A stretch of 64,000 nt of DNA, from positions 498,913-562,912 of the forward strand of contig NMRA01000047.1 in assembly GCA_002633005.1 (NCBI GenBank), written 5' to 3'. Below the pieces are notes generated by a model. The model saw only the letters and a program-made list of their open reading frames with translations. It searched no databases and was not told the DNA's origin. Below are positions 11,157-26,100 of the stretch, in pieces; position 1 is the first letter of the stretch, and each line of letters starts with the position of its first letter. The DNA is from Phoronis australis (taxonomy: Eukaryota > Phoronida > Phoronidae). The translations under genes were made by a program, and so were the position numbers.

Positions 11157-14100
11157 TCATCTTGAACGAGTGGGATATCTAGTTACAGAGTGTGTACTGT
11201 CACAAGAGCTATCCTCATCAATTTTACTGCTACGCGTCGTCCTCAACGTTGGACCCGACACAACGCTATCTCCATCTGACAATTCCCCAGAGCTATTGAC
11301 AACATCCACAAACACTTCATCCAATCCAAGCCCACTGTTGGAGCGAGTCCGGGACTTGAGCGGTGCCAGTGTGTTAACGTCTATATCCTGTCCTCGGCTA
11401 CGTAGCGATCGCGATGGCGACAAGGGGGAGTCACCATCGCCAACACTGCTCAAGTCCCTGTTGACATTTTCAAACACTCTGTCATCAGAATCCACAGAAC
11501 CTAGTTTTCTCCGTGAGCTACGTGTTTCTGTACTGGCCTCGTACAAATTTGGCGTCTTCACACTCCTCCTAGTGGCCGCAGTGGGAGTATTTTCTTTGCG
11601 CGTGCTGTTGCGGTAATTCCTAATGAAACTCGGAGAATTACCGCCACTCCTGTTCTCAAACTCCTCCATTGGCGACCTCAGAGCCACTCGCAGGTCACGA
11701 GCTTCGTTTGCATTAGAATTACTGTTCTTATTAGGAGTCCTGTTATTGAAAGTCTTTCTGGGAATTGGTTTGAAGTATGCATCCAACCTGCGCTGAGTCG
11801 TGTCATGTAAACCATTTATAACTGGCCGGAGTCGACGAGACGAGTAGACTTTACTCTGCACTTTATCGCGCACCCGTTTACTCAGCACAAACTGCGAGGC
11901 TAACCTCTTCATGTCATTAAAGTCTCTACTTATCACTGGTTTTTCCTCGAATACATCCTCCTTCTTGATGTCAAACAAATTATTATTTAACTTAACCTTC
12001 GGTTTGTCCTCCTCGATATCCGACCTCATCGACATATTACGTTTGCGCAGTTCTCTGTGCGTTTCTTTCTCATCTGATATAGGACTTCTGCTAGGGGTCC
12101 TGTTTACTTTATTCAATTTAACCTGTAAATTTTCCTCATCAAGATCTGACCTAGTGGACATATTACGTTTTCTCAGTTCTCTGTTAGTTTCCTTCTCATC
12201 TACAAAGGGACTTCTACGCGGGCTCTTATTTACTTCTTTCAAGTCCAGCTTTTGCTTACTCCTATCTGGAGAACGTAAATCGACATCCTCCTCTTGGGCA
12301 GCTCGTTGCAAGGTAGCAAAACTATCCGATTCAATGCCTTTCTCATCCTCACTTCCTGACGATGTTGAAGACGTACTGTTGCTGTTAGATTTTTCAGAGA
12401 TGCTTGGATATCTTGTTTGCGAACGCTTGCGCAGTGGAAGTGGGTCCTGAGTAGGTGACCTCACTGTACGCTTGTGAGGTGAGAGGTGCGGATTAATTGG
12501 TGACTTTGCCGCTTCATACTTCGGTGACGTTGTGACCACTGGAGGAGAAGCCCAGCCAGACAAGTCCTCCCCACGAGACCGCAGAGGCCTACGGCGGCTG
12601 ACTTCCCCATGTGCTCTAGTCGTAACATCAGGCTCAGGTTCCTCTGGCAGATCAGGATGAGGTGAAGCTACTGATGACTTCTGGCCAGCCTCATCTTCAT
12701 CAACGCTGCTGTTATCCTCCAAGTCATTACCATCATCCTCGTCATCAAGCACATCGTTACTGTCATTCTCGTCAGCCCCGTTGTCATCGCAAGTTTGTTT
12801 TGCTTCTGCCAGCCCCCGTTGTTGGCTGTCCAACTGCTGAGCGCGTTTCTCGCGCATCTGATCAGCTTTCAATAAAAGCTCTGGGTCATCGTAGGCACCA
12901 CACTTCGCACTAGCCTCACGCGCAACGTCTACATCGTCCTTGGTTGGCTTACACAGATCCAAGTAAGCGATCTGCTTGCGGAAGATTTGTTCTCGAAGCT
13001 TGTAGTAAGAACGTCGGATCTTCTCACGACGTCCGACCATGTAGCACAGGTTACGCACCTTCAAAAACCAAAGATAGGATTGTGAGATAAGCTTTAACAC
13101 CATGACTGTTTCAAGCACTATTTTCTAGAGAGAAAATTGAAATTGAGGAAAGCTTAAAATCCCAGAAAGGTTAATGGATCATTACATGCTAACCACGTTA
13201 ATGTTGGAGTGTCAGTGAGAATATTTGCAGGCAAAACGTTTTACCCCTTTCTTCTAAAACCCAGAGTAATCTGATTATCACTCATAGGCACACATCAAGT
13301 TAACAGGGCATGATGATCATATCTAGGTTGACTGATTAAACTGCTTCCCATAACAGGAGTGCAATTATTTCCCTATTAAAATGGGTATTTGAAAGTACAA
13401 AAGGTAATGGTAATTGGCTCTCCAGAGGCACTGGTAAATGATAGGGGTAACCAGCAGTAGTTATGTCATGAGGGTACAGAGGAGCAAACAATTTAAGTAT
13501 AGTTGCTTAATTTGTTCACAACGTAGCTATGCTCTCACATTCTTTCCTTCACTAAATTTGAAGGTATTTATAACATTTCATAACAAATATTTCTTAGCCA
13601 GTCACTGACTAAAATGGGTTGCTAACCCATAGTAAATGGGTCAATTCTATCATTGATCACCCTATGCGTAGAGCTCTCCATGAGCATATCACTGACAACT
13701 AAGCTTAATTTTACAAATGTAAAATCAGGTAAAACACTCTAAAATCTGGTAAAAAAACAAATATTAAAAAATGCAAGCTTTCAAGCCTTAATGGAAGCAG
13801 CTCTTCATAAGGTATGAAGACAAGTGGAATGAGAGGCTTCCTTATTACCAAAATTTAAAACACTTTACCTGATTCTACAATGTTTAACTTCATCTGGGCT
13901 CGACATATGTCATTTTTAAATAATTTTAATAAGTTTGATAAAGCTCCTTTTAACAAAACAATGCTGTTTCTTCTCTCTGGTTTTTGGGTTTCGACTCATG
14001 TATAGTATTAAATATACAACATAAAAGAGCAAGCAGAGTATTGAAATGCGCCCACAACAGTGTGCTTCTAGAGGTGTATATTTAACATAAGAAAATAGCC

Positions 14101-17100
14101 ACCAGATGGTGCAGAATACGTCAAATGCATCCAAAAATGGAAAGGTGTAGCTAAATTTCAACGTAAACACTACAATTGCCACTAGGGGGCACAATGGTAG
14201 TCCGATAGGTCTCAAACTCATCATAATCCCTTGTCAGCGCTGTAGGAACACATCTGTCAAATTTCACAAAGATCGTGCAAAAGGTTAAGCAGACACAGCC
14301 ATAGACAAAAAGCTACCAATAAGGGACGCCAAAGTAGTTGAAACAGTCCCAATATCATCATCAGTCGCAGTCTTTTCATCAGAACAACATCTGTCAATTT
14401 TCACAATGGTCCTTGGAGTGGTTTGGCGAATACACCAAACGCCAAAAACGGAGATGGAACTTTTAAAAATCACCACTAGGTGGTGTACAATGTGCTAAAT
14501 CAGTATGAAAATGGGAAAGCATTGCTTACTCTCTAATAGGAGCCTATTTGCCAAGTTTCGTGAAAATCCATCCATGAACTCCGAAGATACATGTAAAAAA
14601 ATAAAATTGCCACTAGATGGCACACAAATTGTTAGCTGGATCTGACACTTGTCATAATTTGTTGTCATCTCCATAGGAACGCATCTACCAAATTTCACAA
14701 AGCTTTTGCAAAGGGTGAAGGAGATACATCCAGACACAAAATGCCGACTAGGGGGTGCCAGAGTAGTCAAACCACACCGAAAGTCAACGTCACGTGTGGT
14801 CTAATCAGAACCACACCTGCCAATTTTCAAAATGATCCTTCAAACATCTTGGCAGATAGAAAGGCGGATGCCAAAACAAACTCGAAAAGTTAAAAATGGC
14901 CACTAGGTGACGCAGAATTGTCAAAGCCCTCTGAAAATGAAAAGGTTTCATCATCTCCTTAATAAAAACCTATTTGCCAAAATTCATGAAGATCCATCCA
15001 CGAACTGCGACGATACAAAGTCAAAAATTTAAAAAACTAAAATTGCCACCAGGGGACACAGCGGTAACCAGTTCAGTATGAACTCTGTTGGCATCCGTAG
15101 TCAGTTCCATATTAACACATCTACGAAATCTGATTAAGATCCTGCAAGGAGTTTAGAAGATATAACAGCAGACGCCAGACGCTGATACAGAGATGACAGC
15201 AATATGCACACTGAACTCTGATTAAATTAGGACAAAAATATTTTTTCATTATGACAAAACTTTGACTAAACAGCCAAGTAATTATGGCAAGAAGTCCGTC
15301 ATAGTTTGACAGAGTCTCGACAGAGTTCTTTAGACGTCAGTAAAATTTATTTTCATAACAAATGTATACGGACACAGACAGCAAGTTACAGCATCAGATA
15401 TTGAATTAGTCAATGAGTGAGACAGTCGCTGAAAGTGACTAAAGAGACTAGATCGCAAGTCAAGGCTTCACAGCACTGACAGGAATGTAGAACAGACATT
15501 ACAACAGACATCTTGCATGGGCAGACTGTTACGCTCAGTTAAGATTAACAAAGTGATTAACTTGAATTAGTCTTTAGTATATCATGACAGCAAAAACTAT
15601 TAGCAACAATCAGTAAGGACCTGTGATTGCCTACACACCCACATGGAAAAACAGGATGCCCCCTAGCAGCACACGATGGTACTTCCACTTTACATGGGGG
15701 AAGCCCCATTACCTACCCTTTCCAAGTCTTGCCGAAGGTGAACAAACATCTTCATTCGTGCTATCAAACTGTTCTCTTGCTGCTTATTCAACAAGTCCGC
15801 CTCGTCCCTCTTGGGCGTCATCAAGGCTTTGTTGTATAGAGACTAGAACAACACATCAACTTACAGTAAAGTAGTGAAGGCTTCTAACAGAAATTATCAA
15901 TGCCTTCTCTTAGTCACATAGCGTCGTCAAAGCTTTGGTGGAAATTGCGAATACAAATACAAGGAGACGTATATTGATGGGTAAAGTGTGATGAAATACT
16001 AGACTGTTCATTGTGTTCTTGCACCGTTCATTTTGCATCATTCACAGAAGAGCACAGCTTTCAGTTTTATTAGAGTATTTTTTCTCAATCATGTTACCGC
16101 ATCTCAATCAACTCCCATTATCTCCTCTTAACTACCTTACCCCTCCTCAAACATCCACCATTAATTACTGTAACAGTTGTAATACATGATCGCACCTCAT
16201 TCAATGCCAATCAATTACCTTTCAAATACATGACCCGCCCGATAATTACCTTTGAACTGCATGACTGCCTGATAATTAACTTTCAACTACATGTCTCTGT
16301 TTGATGACCTTTCAACTACATGACCCCGTTGGATAATTACCTTTCTCTTCAACTTCCAGTACTCATAGAACATGTCTACTGCCTCGTGGCCCAACTGCAG
16401 GGTTACCCCCTCGGTACTAGACGCCAATAGTGAATCCAGCACTTCCTCTACAGTCACACATGTGTAGAACACTTCTTTCAGCTCCTCAATTCTGCACAAC
16501 AAGTTATTCAGCAAGAGTTTTAAAGATGTCGACAACATCCTCTCAAATTGGATCTAATACACTATAAACATCAGCCTCTAATAGTCTAACCATTTTGTTG
16601 TTGGTTCCCACTCACATCAGGTATTCATTATTAAGCTTTCAGCAACATAACTCAAACAAGATATTTGTCCATAGAAAGTAGATTAATCATAGAAACACCG
16701 TCAGAGCCACAGTACACTGTACTTTGCAAATATATAAGTACAAGAACTGTGAGTGCCAACGATTGGCATTACCATGAACGATGATCTGAGTTACTTTTGT
16801 GAGGAGCAGAACTATTATCGCGTTAGCAATTTCTGAAGCGTGGTAGACAACTGACCTGTGTGATACTGGACTGCCAGGGATACTTAACAACAGACAAGAC
16901 AAATAACTCAGGGCTTGGAATATGACCCAATGACAAAAAGAGGACAATTTTCAAGGTCACGTATCATTCCACAAATAAACCTGTGTAATAGCAATAATTT
17001 ATGTGTGGTAAAATTTAACTGAAATGAACGTATTTGGATGAATGAAGTCAAAACAATTAAAAAAGAGTCAAAAAGAGGAAACTGGAAATCAAATAAGAGG

Positions 17101-20100
17101 AAATCGAAACCAAAAAAGAGGAAATCCTCTTCAAAGAGTAAAATTGCTAGCTCTGATAATTGCGTTTGCAAACCACACTAGTCCCGAAAACTAAACATCA
17201 ACTGTTTGTTATATATGTTATATATGACTGCTGACAACCTTAAATGAATCAGTTTCATTAATTTCAGGAAAATTTTCATGAGGTTTTGCTCCTTTCACTT
17301 ACACAAGCTATCCACATTTGGAAACAACTCTTCATATTCTCCAATCTTTCCATGAGTTTCCGTATGACCTAAATTGACATTTTAAATTCTGACCTAGACA
17401 TAAATGCTACTCAAATTAAGAAATCCACTGACTTTTGCAATCGCAGGTTTTCCCTTTCCGCTTCGGTCATGTCCTTCTTGGCAGGACTGAGTGGCATGCT
17501 GTTACCGTCTTTTTTAGGCGACCTGTAGCCATCCAGCTCCGATATCTTCACTCCACGCTCTTTAATGTGTCTTGTGTGCTTCGGACAGAACGCCTGCGAA
17601 ACAATACACAAAACGTTAAATAGTCAATCTTACGATCCCACATTTCTTAGTGTATCTAATACAACAAAGGATCTTAAACGACATTTAATCTCCGTTCCAT
17701 TTCCAAAAAACTAGAACTTAGGGTTCACTGACGCCACCGTGTGATTTTTTAATTTCCCACAGACCACAGTCTCGTACCTTTAACTTGACACCGTCATCGA
17801 AATCGTTTTCATCTAGAATTGTCTTCATCTCTAGACTGTGTTGGAAGGCGCAGGTGACGTGGAACGCTGTCTTACAGCTCTTCACTGAACACTGTATGCA
17901 GGCCCCAACCCTTTCTCTACACAGACAACAGACCAGAGCCCAACGACTAGTCTGCAACAGATGAGTACACGATTATCGCAACGGAACATAAAGTTTCTCT
18001 GATTTCAAGATTCTTCCAAGGTCGCAGAATTTGTCTCACTCACACAAACACTATGAAAGTGAAAAAATGAAACAGAATAAACAAATTTTGCTACTTAAAA
18101 ATACAATCAGTTGCATTTTCACTTTCCAGTGCTTTTCCACTATGAGTTGTAACTATAGATAACTGACCACCACTACCAAGAATGTAGAGTTGCACTTTAT
18201 ATGCCAAGTTGACATTAGCATAAGTAGAAAGATTTTTTCAGAAAGAAACAGAGAACCAACTCTTTTAACCCTCTTGCTGCCAGAGCCCATGGTGACCCAC
18301 ATAACCTCCAGTGCCAGGCATTATAAAGCACCTTCTAGTGGCCATGTTACGAACTACTAACTTGTGCTTTTAATTAATCATTTTTCAAGTGATGATCATT
18401 ATTTTTCACGTTACCATTGATACTGTGAGTAGAGCATAGATTTATCTTGTTGATTACATTTCAGTTATATAAAACATATTTGTTTTTTCAGAGTAGGGGC
18501 CTTGGAATCAAAAGACCCGTGGATAAAAATCTAAACATGCGTGTATTTTGGTGACAAAAATCAATTTATATGCTTCATTAACTATTTTACAAGGTCTTAA
18601 CTTGTTTTTCTTACGATTCAGAAAGTATCTGTGGACCTGGACAAGAACTTACAATTTTTTTCTAGGTTTAACACCAATAAACGGTATTGATAAAATCAAG
18701 GTCTAATTGAAGAAAATCATTGAACTCTGACATACTTTTACACGTTTATTATTTGAAAAACTGAATCAACAAATTCATTTTATGAACATATATACATGTT
18801 TACAAAACTAACAAGAAGAGAGTATAAGAATAAACAAGTTATTTTAATAAAGTAACTGATTTAGACACAAGTAACAAGTTCAGTCCTTTTTTTCACAAGT
18901 GTTCAGTTCAGTCCTTATTACTCAACATTGTTTACAAAATGTAACAAACCATTGATCAACAGAAACTTATTTTGTGACATAACTAATAAAACAAAATCGT
19001 TTGAAATATCGTGGAAGTGTTCTAATGATAATGTACAAATGGTTTTCACAAGTCCGATAGATATTTGAAGGGTCGTCACAGCACGGTTATCGTCCGGTGA
19101 CATGGGAGCCCAGCCTTGCAAACGCGAGTGTCACGATAACTGCTGGCTTTTCGCGAGTATTGATCCGCGAAAATGTTCGTCTGGGTGCAAATCATCCTCA
19201 TAAAATCCTTATTGAAGAAAAGTTTGAAGTAGTTAACAGGTTTAGTACCCACTAAAATCACGCGAATCCCTGGAACTTCAGTGAACTCCAGACACTACGA
19301 TCGAACAGGTAAGTTACTTGTGTCAGCCACCCATTCCTCGGGTAAAACGTCGCCACCGTTCTCAAGAACGGCATCCAAGTCAGCGTCCCTCATAAATCTT
19401 CTAAAGTATAGCCTTCATACTCCTTGTCTCTATCAAAATCGTTCGTAAAAATCGTATAAACCGCATCTAAATAACTATCGTCAAACTCGTTCGCCATGTT
19501 TACTATCTCAATACGCGTGGTTTTTAACTCGCGAATCACGTGCGCTTTGACATCGTTGGAAGCCAAATTTTTCACTGAATGCTTAGTAAAACTAAATTTG
19601 ATTGGCTTAGCCACATTTTCTTGTGGGTGTGCCTTCAACACCGACGCCAATTGGCTAAAATCTGAAGGGTATCTTGAGGCTGTTTTCTGGGTCACATGGT
19701 CGCAAATATGCGACTACGGCACTGGCAAGGGATAAAGTTGTTGTCGCAGAATTGCGACCACGGCAGTAAGAGGGTTAAAGCATTTTGGTGTCACGTGCAA
19801 GCACCAACTCTCATCAACTTACTGGTATCATGGATATCTTTGTAATGGGTTCCATCTTGTCCACACAGCCTATGCTGACCTCTGGTATCCAAAGGGCACA
19901 ACTAACATGCGCCCATTTGGTGCCGCTTCTGCAAATAATTTGTTTATATGCAAACACTGTACTGTTATTAACAAAATTCCTGTTATCAACCAAATGTAAA
20001 GTTTTAAGTTCGTGACAATATTTGATCATAGTGACTGGTGAGCAAGCTGTTGTTGTAAATTGCTTAGGATTTCACTTTGCTAATTACGAGGTTCACAAAT

Positions 20101-23100
20101 AAAGAGCTGTGAGCCAATTTCAAAACTTTTCCTTAAGCACGTGTCTGTGAAAAGAAAATGAATGTGAAGGAATTATCTATACAATAGTCTCTGTTCATAA
20201 CAGACACACCCTGATTTTTAAAACTGATAAAGCTGAGCTGCAAAACATAGCAGTAAAGTTCTTGACTAGCAATTCACTTTCAATTAGTGAGTATTTTCTT
20301 GCCAGGGGCGGATACCTCATTCCCTTGGAATGTCCACGCCAGATTTTTAAAACATCGTAACCAGGATATCCAACAACATTGACATGTCTACAGAGTACCT
20401 CGTCACATGTGCAATAGATTATGAGATATCGAGCCATTGAAGGACACACAAAAATAGCAGTTGCTGTGCAACATCAATATTCCGTAATTCTCCGCTTTGG
20501 GATGCACTCATCCATAAAAATGTCAACAGTCAGCTTACTTGGTACTTTTCATGGCACCCTCTGTCTTCGGGCAGAGCAAGCATCTGGGCTTGATGCCGAG
20601 GGCACACGTTCTACACAGCCATGTACCATCCGGAATGGTCATGATTCCATAGCATGCCTGGTGCACACAGATATCACAGTTGTCACAGAACACCATCTCA
20701 TTGTTTTCCTCGCTGTCAGGCTGAAGCAAGAAGCATTCATTTTACTTTCATATATAGGCATTAAATTTGCCTTGACAGCCTATAGGTGGCAGTCAGATCT
20801 AGCAACAGGTGTAGTCTGTACTGCAATTGGTAGTTAGCAAAATAAACAAAGCCAATAAGTACCAGCGTCAACTGTAGTACCGACTGATAGCTGATGCATA
20901 ATCTGACTGCCGACAATTGGACAGACTGACCATTTAATCAATTAAGTCGAAAAAGAATGACGTGCTTAACAAAACGCAAATTTAAAAGGGACAAACTCAT
21001 GCCTACTGTCAACTACCAACTTTGGATTTAGGCCACTTACTGTTGTAAAATGGACATCAGCCTGTTAAAAATTCTTATTAGATATTACTGCCACGCTTGA
21101 GAAGAAGTTTTGTTAGTTCTTCAGACCAGTCCTAACAAATTGCGGGTTAGTTTCAGCCACAAAGGCAGTACGGCCATCAAGGAATTCCTGGTGATTTATT
21201 GTAACTAATTTCATCTCAAAGGATAAAAATGTGACGACACTACTTTGGAAGAGCAAACACCAACGTAGAACTCAATGCAGATAATAACTCAAGAATTTGC
21301 CGTGTATAACACTTACAGGAATGACAAGCTGCAGTAGTAATACTGAGAGTTGTGGTTCATTCTTCATTGTCATCACGTGGTTTACCGATTTAATAATGCA
21401 CACTGCTTACACATTTATACTTAGATGTGTATCGTGGTTTACCGATTTAATAATACACACTGCTTACACATTTATACTTAGGTGTGTATCGTGGTTTACC
21501 GATTTAATAATACACACTGCTTACACATTTATACTTAGGTGTGTATCGTGGTTTACCGATTTAATAATACACACTGCTTACACATTTATACTTAGGTGTA
21601 TACCGTAGGAATTCTCAATTTGTGACAACAGTGAGTGTTCGAGTAGCTATTTTCCTACTTTCAGAAGCATACTGCACCCCTATACATGCTTACAATGTTA
21701 CCAGTTGTTGATTTGTCACACGTTAACCAAACAGACGCTAAAAAAATTCGTAAAATCTCCTGAAAAGTCACCTTTTGTTGAGAAATTTCACGACATAAAA
21801 TTTCACTTGTCAGCCACACCGTGTCCGAAACTGAAGAATTTTTAATGTAAAAACTAAAAGCTGAATGTCTCCAGTGCTTGCATAAGTATCATTTTACACA
21901 AAAGCACCTCTTGGTTTACAGAGATGCCCAAACCCCCAATAATTCCATAGCCATGAAGACGACAGTTTACAGCATACAACACAAACTGCCAACTTTAATA
22001 TTCAGGCAAATAACTTACTGAGCGGCAAACATCGCAGACAACATCTTCGTCATATTCTATACCCAGTCCTTCGGAGTTCTTTATTTTGGCTTCCATGTTG
22101 TCATGACACTAGAATCAAACATTTCCATATGGCTTGCAACTCGGACAAGATCACGGACAGCACACAGAACGACAACAGGAGTAAGTAGGTTCTGCTCACA
22201 TCAAAAGAAATCCCAGTATATGACAATGGGTGTTCATCAAAAAAGCACAAACAAGATAAAGATGCTTGAGCACGCCGAAGGACGCTCTGGGGGATCTACC
22301 AGCAGGAAAATCTTGACAAATAAGACCTTACGTACCACTTTCCCTATTATCTGAGTCGTACTAGATATAATATAATGCGTTGCTTTCTTTATATATTTAC
22401 ACAAATAATTGCTCTTTAATAAAAATGACTGCATCCAATGTTTTGCAGTAACAGCATGGCTCTCAAAAGCTTTCAATTAATCACATCACCGCAAACAGTA
22501 CACAGTGCTTTTCCAATGACATCAAGTTTCGTAACGTAATCACCGAGGTAAGAGACACTGGTTCATGCTTGCCATCAACTGAAGGAACCTACCCCTACCC
22601 TACTCAATAAATAAAAATATTCTCAATGTATCGCGGCCACTTTATTAATGGAGTGTCCAAAAAACTTGTGCAAACTACACCAGAAACATTAATCCAATCA
22701 GAAATTTAGCTAGGGACTTCAGCCTAATGCATGTATGATACAAGGTTCAGATGCCCATTTCCCAAAAAGACTTTAGCCAAAAATCAGAAATCTAACTATG
22801 AATAGCCTAACGTTGATTCGTTTGTATTTTGCTCATCTCAAAACGTTTTGTCTATTACCTAGTGCAGCAGACAAGGGATTTCAGTCTTTCAGACTTCGAA
22901 TTGATGACATATTTTCCAACTTTCAGCCTTAGCCTGTTTTTGTTAAACAGGTTGAGCCATCCGTACACTGATTTTTAGCTGAAAGTCAAAACACAAAAGC
23001 CAATTGACACTTCGAGAAACAGGCCAAAAGGTCATCCCGGTGTCAAAATTTTGAACGAGTCTGTCCTTAAGTAAGGACGTCTTACCACAGCAAAAGCATG

Positions 23101-26100
23101 AAATCACGAACTACCATGGCCTCACAAGCCACCATGACCTCCTGACCACCGTGACCTCCCAACCTATCTTGACCTGATGACTCACCGTGACCTCCCAACC
23201 TATCTTGACCTGATGACTCACCTTGACCTCTAGTTCCTCCATCACCCGCTCCATTGTCCACTCATCCACCGGTGTCAAGCCCATTTCCTCTCGCTCTTGA
23301 TTCATCAGCTGTAGCCAGGCCAGGTCTTGATCATCCAGGTCATATCGGCACACCATGTCGGCCAGCTGCGACATGCCCGTCAACTCATGATAGCCAGTTC
23401 GGTAACCCTCGTCCTGGGCAGCATGAAGTAGCTTACGTGGCAGTTTGAAATCACCCTTCTGATCACTCTCACGGATTGTCCTGTACCAACACAATACACA
23501 AGGGTGTACTTAAGGTTATACAATACCCTAGAAAAATGTTCAAGTTTGCCTAAATTCAGAACACACTATCTTTATCAGATTCATGTGAAATTGCTGTTAA
23601 GAATTTTAAAATGTTCCACTTTTGCATGAGGGCTATCAAAAATAGGACTTTTATGATGTTCATAAAAAACTATTAAGTTGCATAAAATGAAATATTTCAG
23701 AAAACTGTAATTTTGAAATCTCACCTTGAAACAATTATATTGAATAAAATCATGTTATTGATACTGTTATCTTGCTGTCGATATACCTTTCCTTTTGCTA
23801 AATGGTCACGTGACCCAATTAATGGCAGTTTAGTAGATATTTGTCTACAAATGCAGACAATAAGGTCCTACATAACCTTACCAAACAAGAAGCAATGCCA
23901 ATGTGACTGAGCATTGAAACTATAACTATAGTAGACCTCTAGCAGAACAACTGTTGGAGATCAGGGTCCTTTCTCAGCTGACGGAGATGCCTGCGCCATC
24001 TGGTGGGAGATATTTTTGAGGGGAAAATTCCAAGGTCTTCGGTCACAGTAGTTAAAGCTAACCTCTTTGAGTAGACCTTGTTGTTTTTGCAAGGCTGAGG
24101 CTAAGTTGTAGAGGGCTTAAAGCAATAAACAAAGGATTCCCATGACTGGCTTACGAACCAATGTTTTGTAATCATCCCCACACTCAAAATAAACAAAACC
24201 ATACCCTGTTTTTCATATCGAGGTTGTAACACCTGGCTGACGACCATTAACTACTGTAGATAATTAAAACCTTCTGACGCGGAGTGTCCACGTGAATGGG
24301 GTCAATATTTGGCCACAGCATCGCGGTCCCCCAAAATACAAAGTAAACCAACTTAATACCAACCTAATCTCAGCTGCAGGTATACAGTCAGGGTTCACTG
24401 GTACTTGAACACCCTTTTCCCATTCCTGTCGCCATGGGTCGCTAATGAGGATGTACTCTTCCTGAAGAAGAGGCTCCGAGTCGGGCAACTTCATGGCGCT
24501 GATCAAATCTTTGCGAAAGAGCTAAAATAACCAATCAGTCAACAATACATATACTTATTTGATGTCTACAACATATTCCCGTATTAAGGCTCGTGCATAT
24601 AATTAAAATTATGCATTTTTCACATTTTGCTCACATTTCGTATGCAGGCTATTTGCCAAAACTTCCTTAAAGGTGCACAGCCCTTATACATGTACATTTA
24701 TATCATAATGAGAGTGCTTCTGTGTGTCCATTCTAAGTTCTCATTGACATAGTTAACAGAATTTTCATCAACAACTATCAATTTGGAACTTATTAAAAGG
24801 CTTTCCAAAAATTAATTGTTTCGTGGCCTTTGCTCGAGTTGTTCACACAGAGAGAGGCAAGCGCCCAACTTCAGCTATGTTATGCAGCTCCACAAATAGG
24901 AGGATGAGGCGAAATACGCATCTTCTAGCTAGTAAACAAATGGATTTTACATTACTAAACGAATATAAACATTAAGTTGAATAAATATGAGTGTGATGCC
25001 ATTAAAAGGACATTAACATTTTTTATAGCCCCAACAACCAATTTTTTGATTACTGTTGAATGTGACTTTTTGATGACACTAACTGTGACATGAACTACAC
25101 AACAATGAAATCTGCTATGTTCGTGTGATTTTATTGCAAGTGACCAATATTGTTGCAGTTGTCTACCAGACATTTGCTGAAATCAAAGCCCGTTTCTTTA
25201 TCAGTTAAGTACGCTTAAAATGATTTGCCATAACCTAAGTGGGATTTAGCTCTGACAGTTAGCAGAGCGTCTAGCGGCATGAGAGTTTGAGGTTCAATTA
25301 TTCACTGGAGCCGATCTCATTTTTCCCACCGATAATGTCACTTTAAAAAGGAGTACTCAAGCAACTTGCATCACGAATATTACCTCCGCTGGCTTATCAT
25401 GGCCCGATGCTGCATTACCACGGTTACTGGCCAATTTGCTGACCGATGGTGACCCCCGTTTACTCGGCATGTCGTCGTCATCATCGCTATCGCTTACATA
25501 ACGTCGCTTCTTTGACCGACCGCCATAAACATCTGAAATAGGCAATGTTACACAATTACAAAATTCATAGTTTGAACTGACATTCAACAGGCTTCATCCA
25601 GAGGGCCCCAACATACACACAGTGACACCTGTTGATTTTGACACTCAAATTATTCATAACTGGATTTGAAAATTTCAGTTCTTATATAACACCAAAATAT
25701 CACAAACATGGACAGTAGAAAGTCTTACAGGAACAACATCTTTCTGTACAGAATCCACAGCCTGATAAATGGTAAACTTAAGAACATGTTTTTCCAAACA
25801 GAATTATCCTTGATCACAATAACCTAAGCCAGATACAGGAAGAAGCAGGGCCCATCTAGAAGGCATACAGGGGTGTCCATTTGGTCACACTAGCTCAAAT
25901 TTAGAAACCTTAGCTAGGGCGTCTTGATCAGCATTTGGACGCCATCGTTATGGTGGTAATGGTGGCCAAGTAAAGTAAGCACGTAAGCACTGGTGTCTCT
26001 ATTGACTTGCTGACAGCAACTGTGGACATTCAGTTTTAGGACACAATTGCAAGATGGGAGAATTTTATTGTAGACCCATGACTCCAGAGTAACATACTAC

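Noticed and set aside
11911-12450. 179-codon plus-strand frame rich in L and S
   Set aside because: Antisense shadow of the JADE tail, whose charged S/R codons read as L/S on the other strand.
21376-21603. CRISPR-like array
   Set aside because: Units are contiguous with no unique spacers, and the DNA is eukaryotic.
21297-21608. Open frame of repeated [13 protein letters not shown]
   Set aside because: By-product of a 57 bp tandem repeat whose length is divisible by three; lies in a JADE intron.
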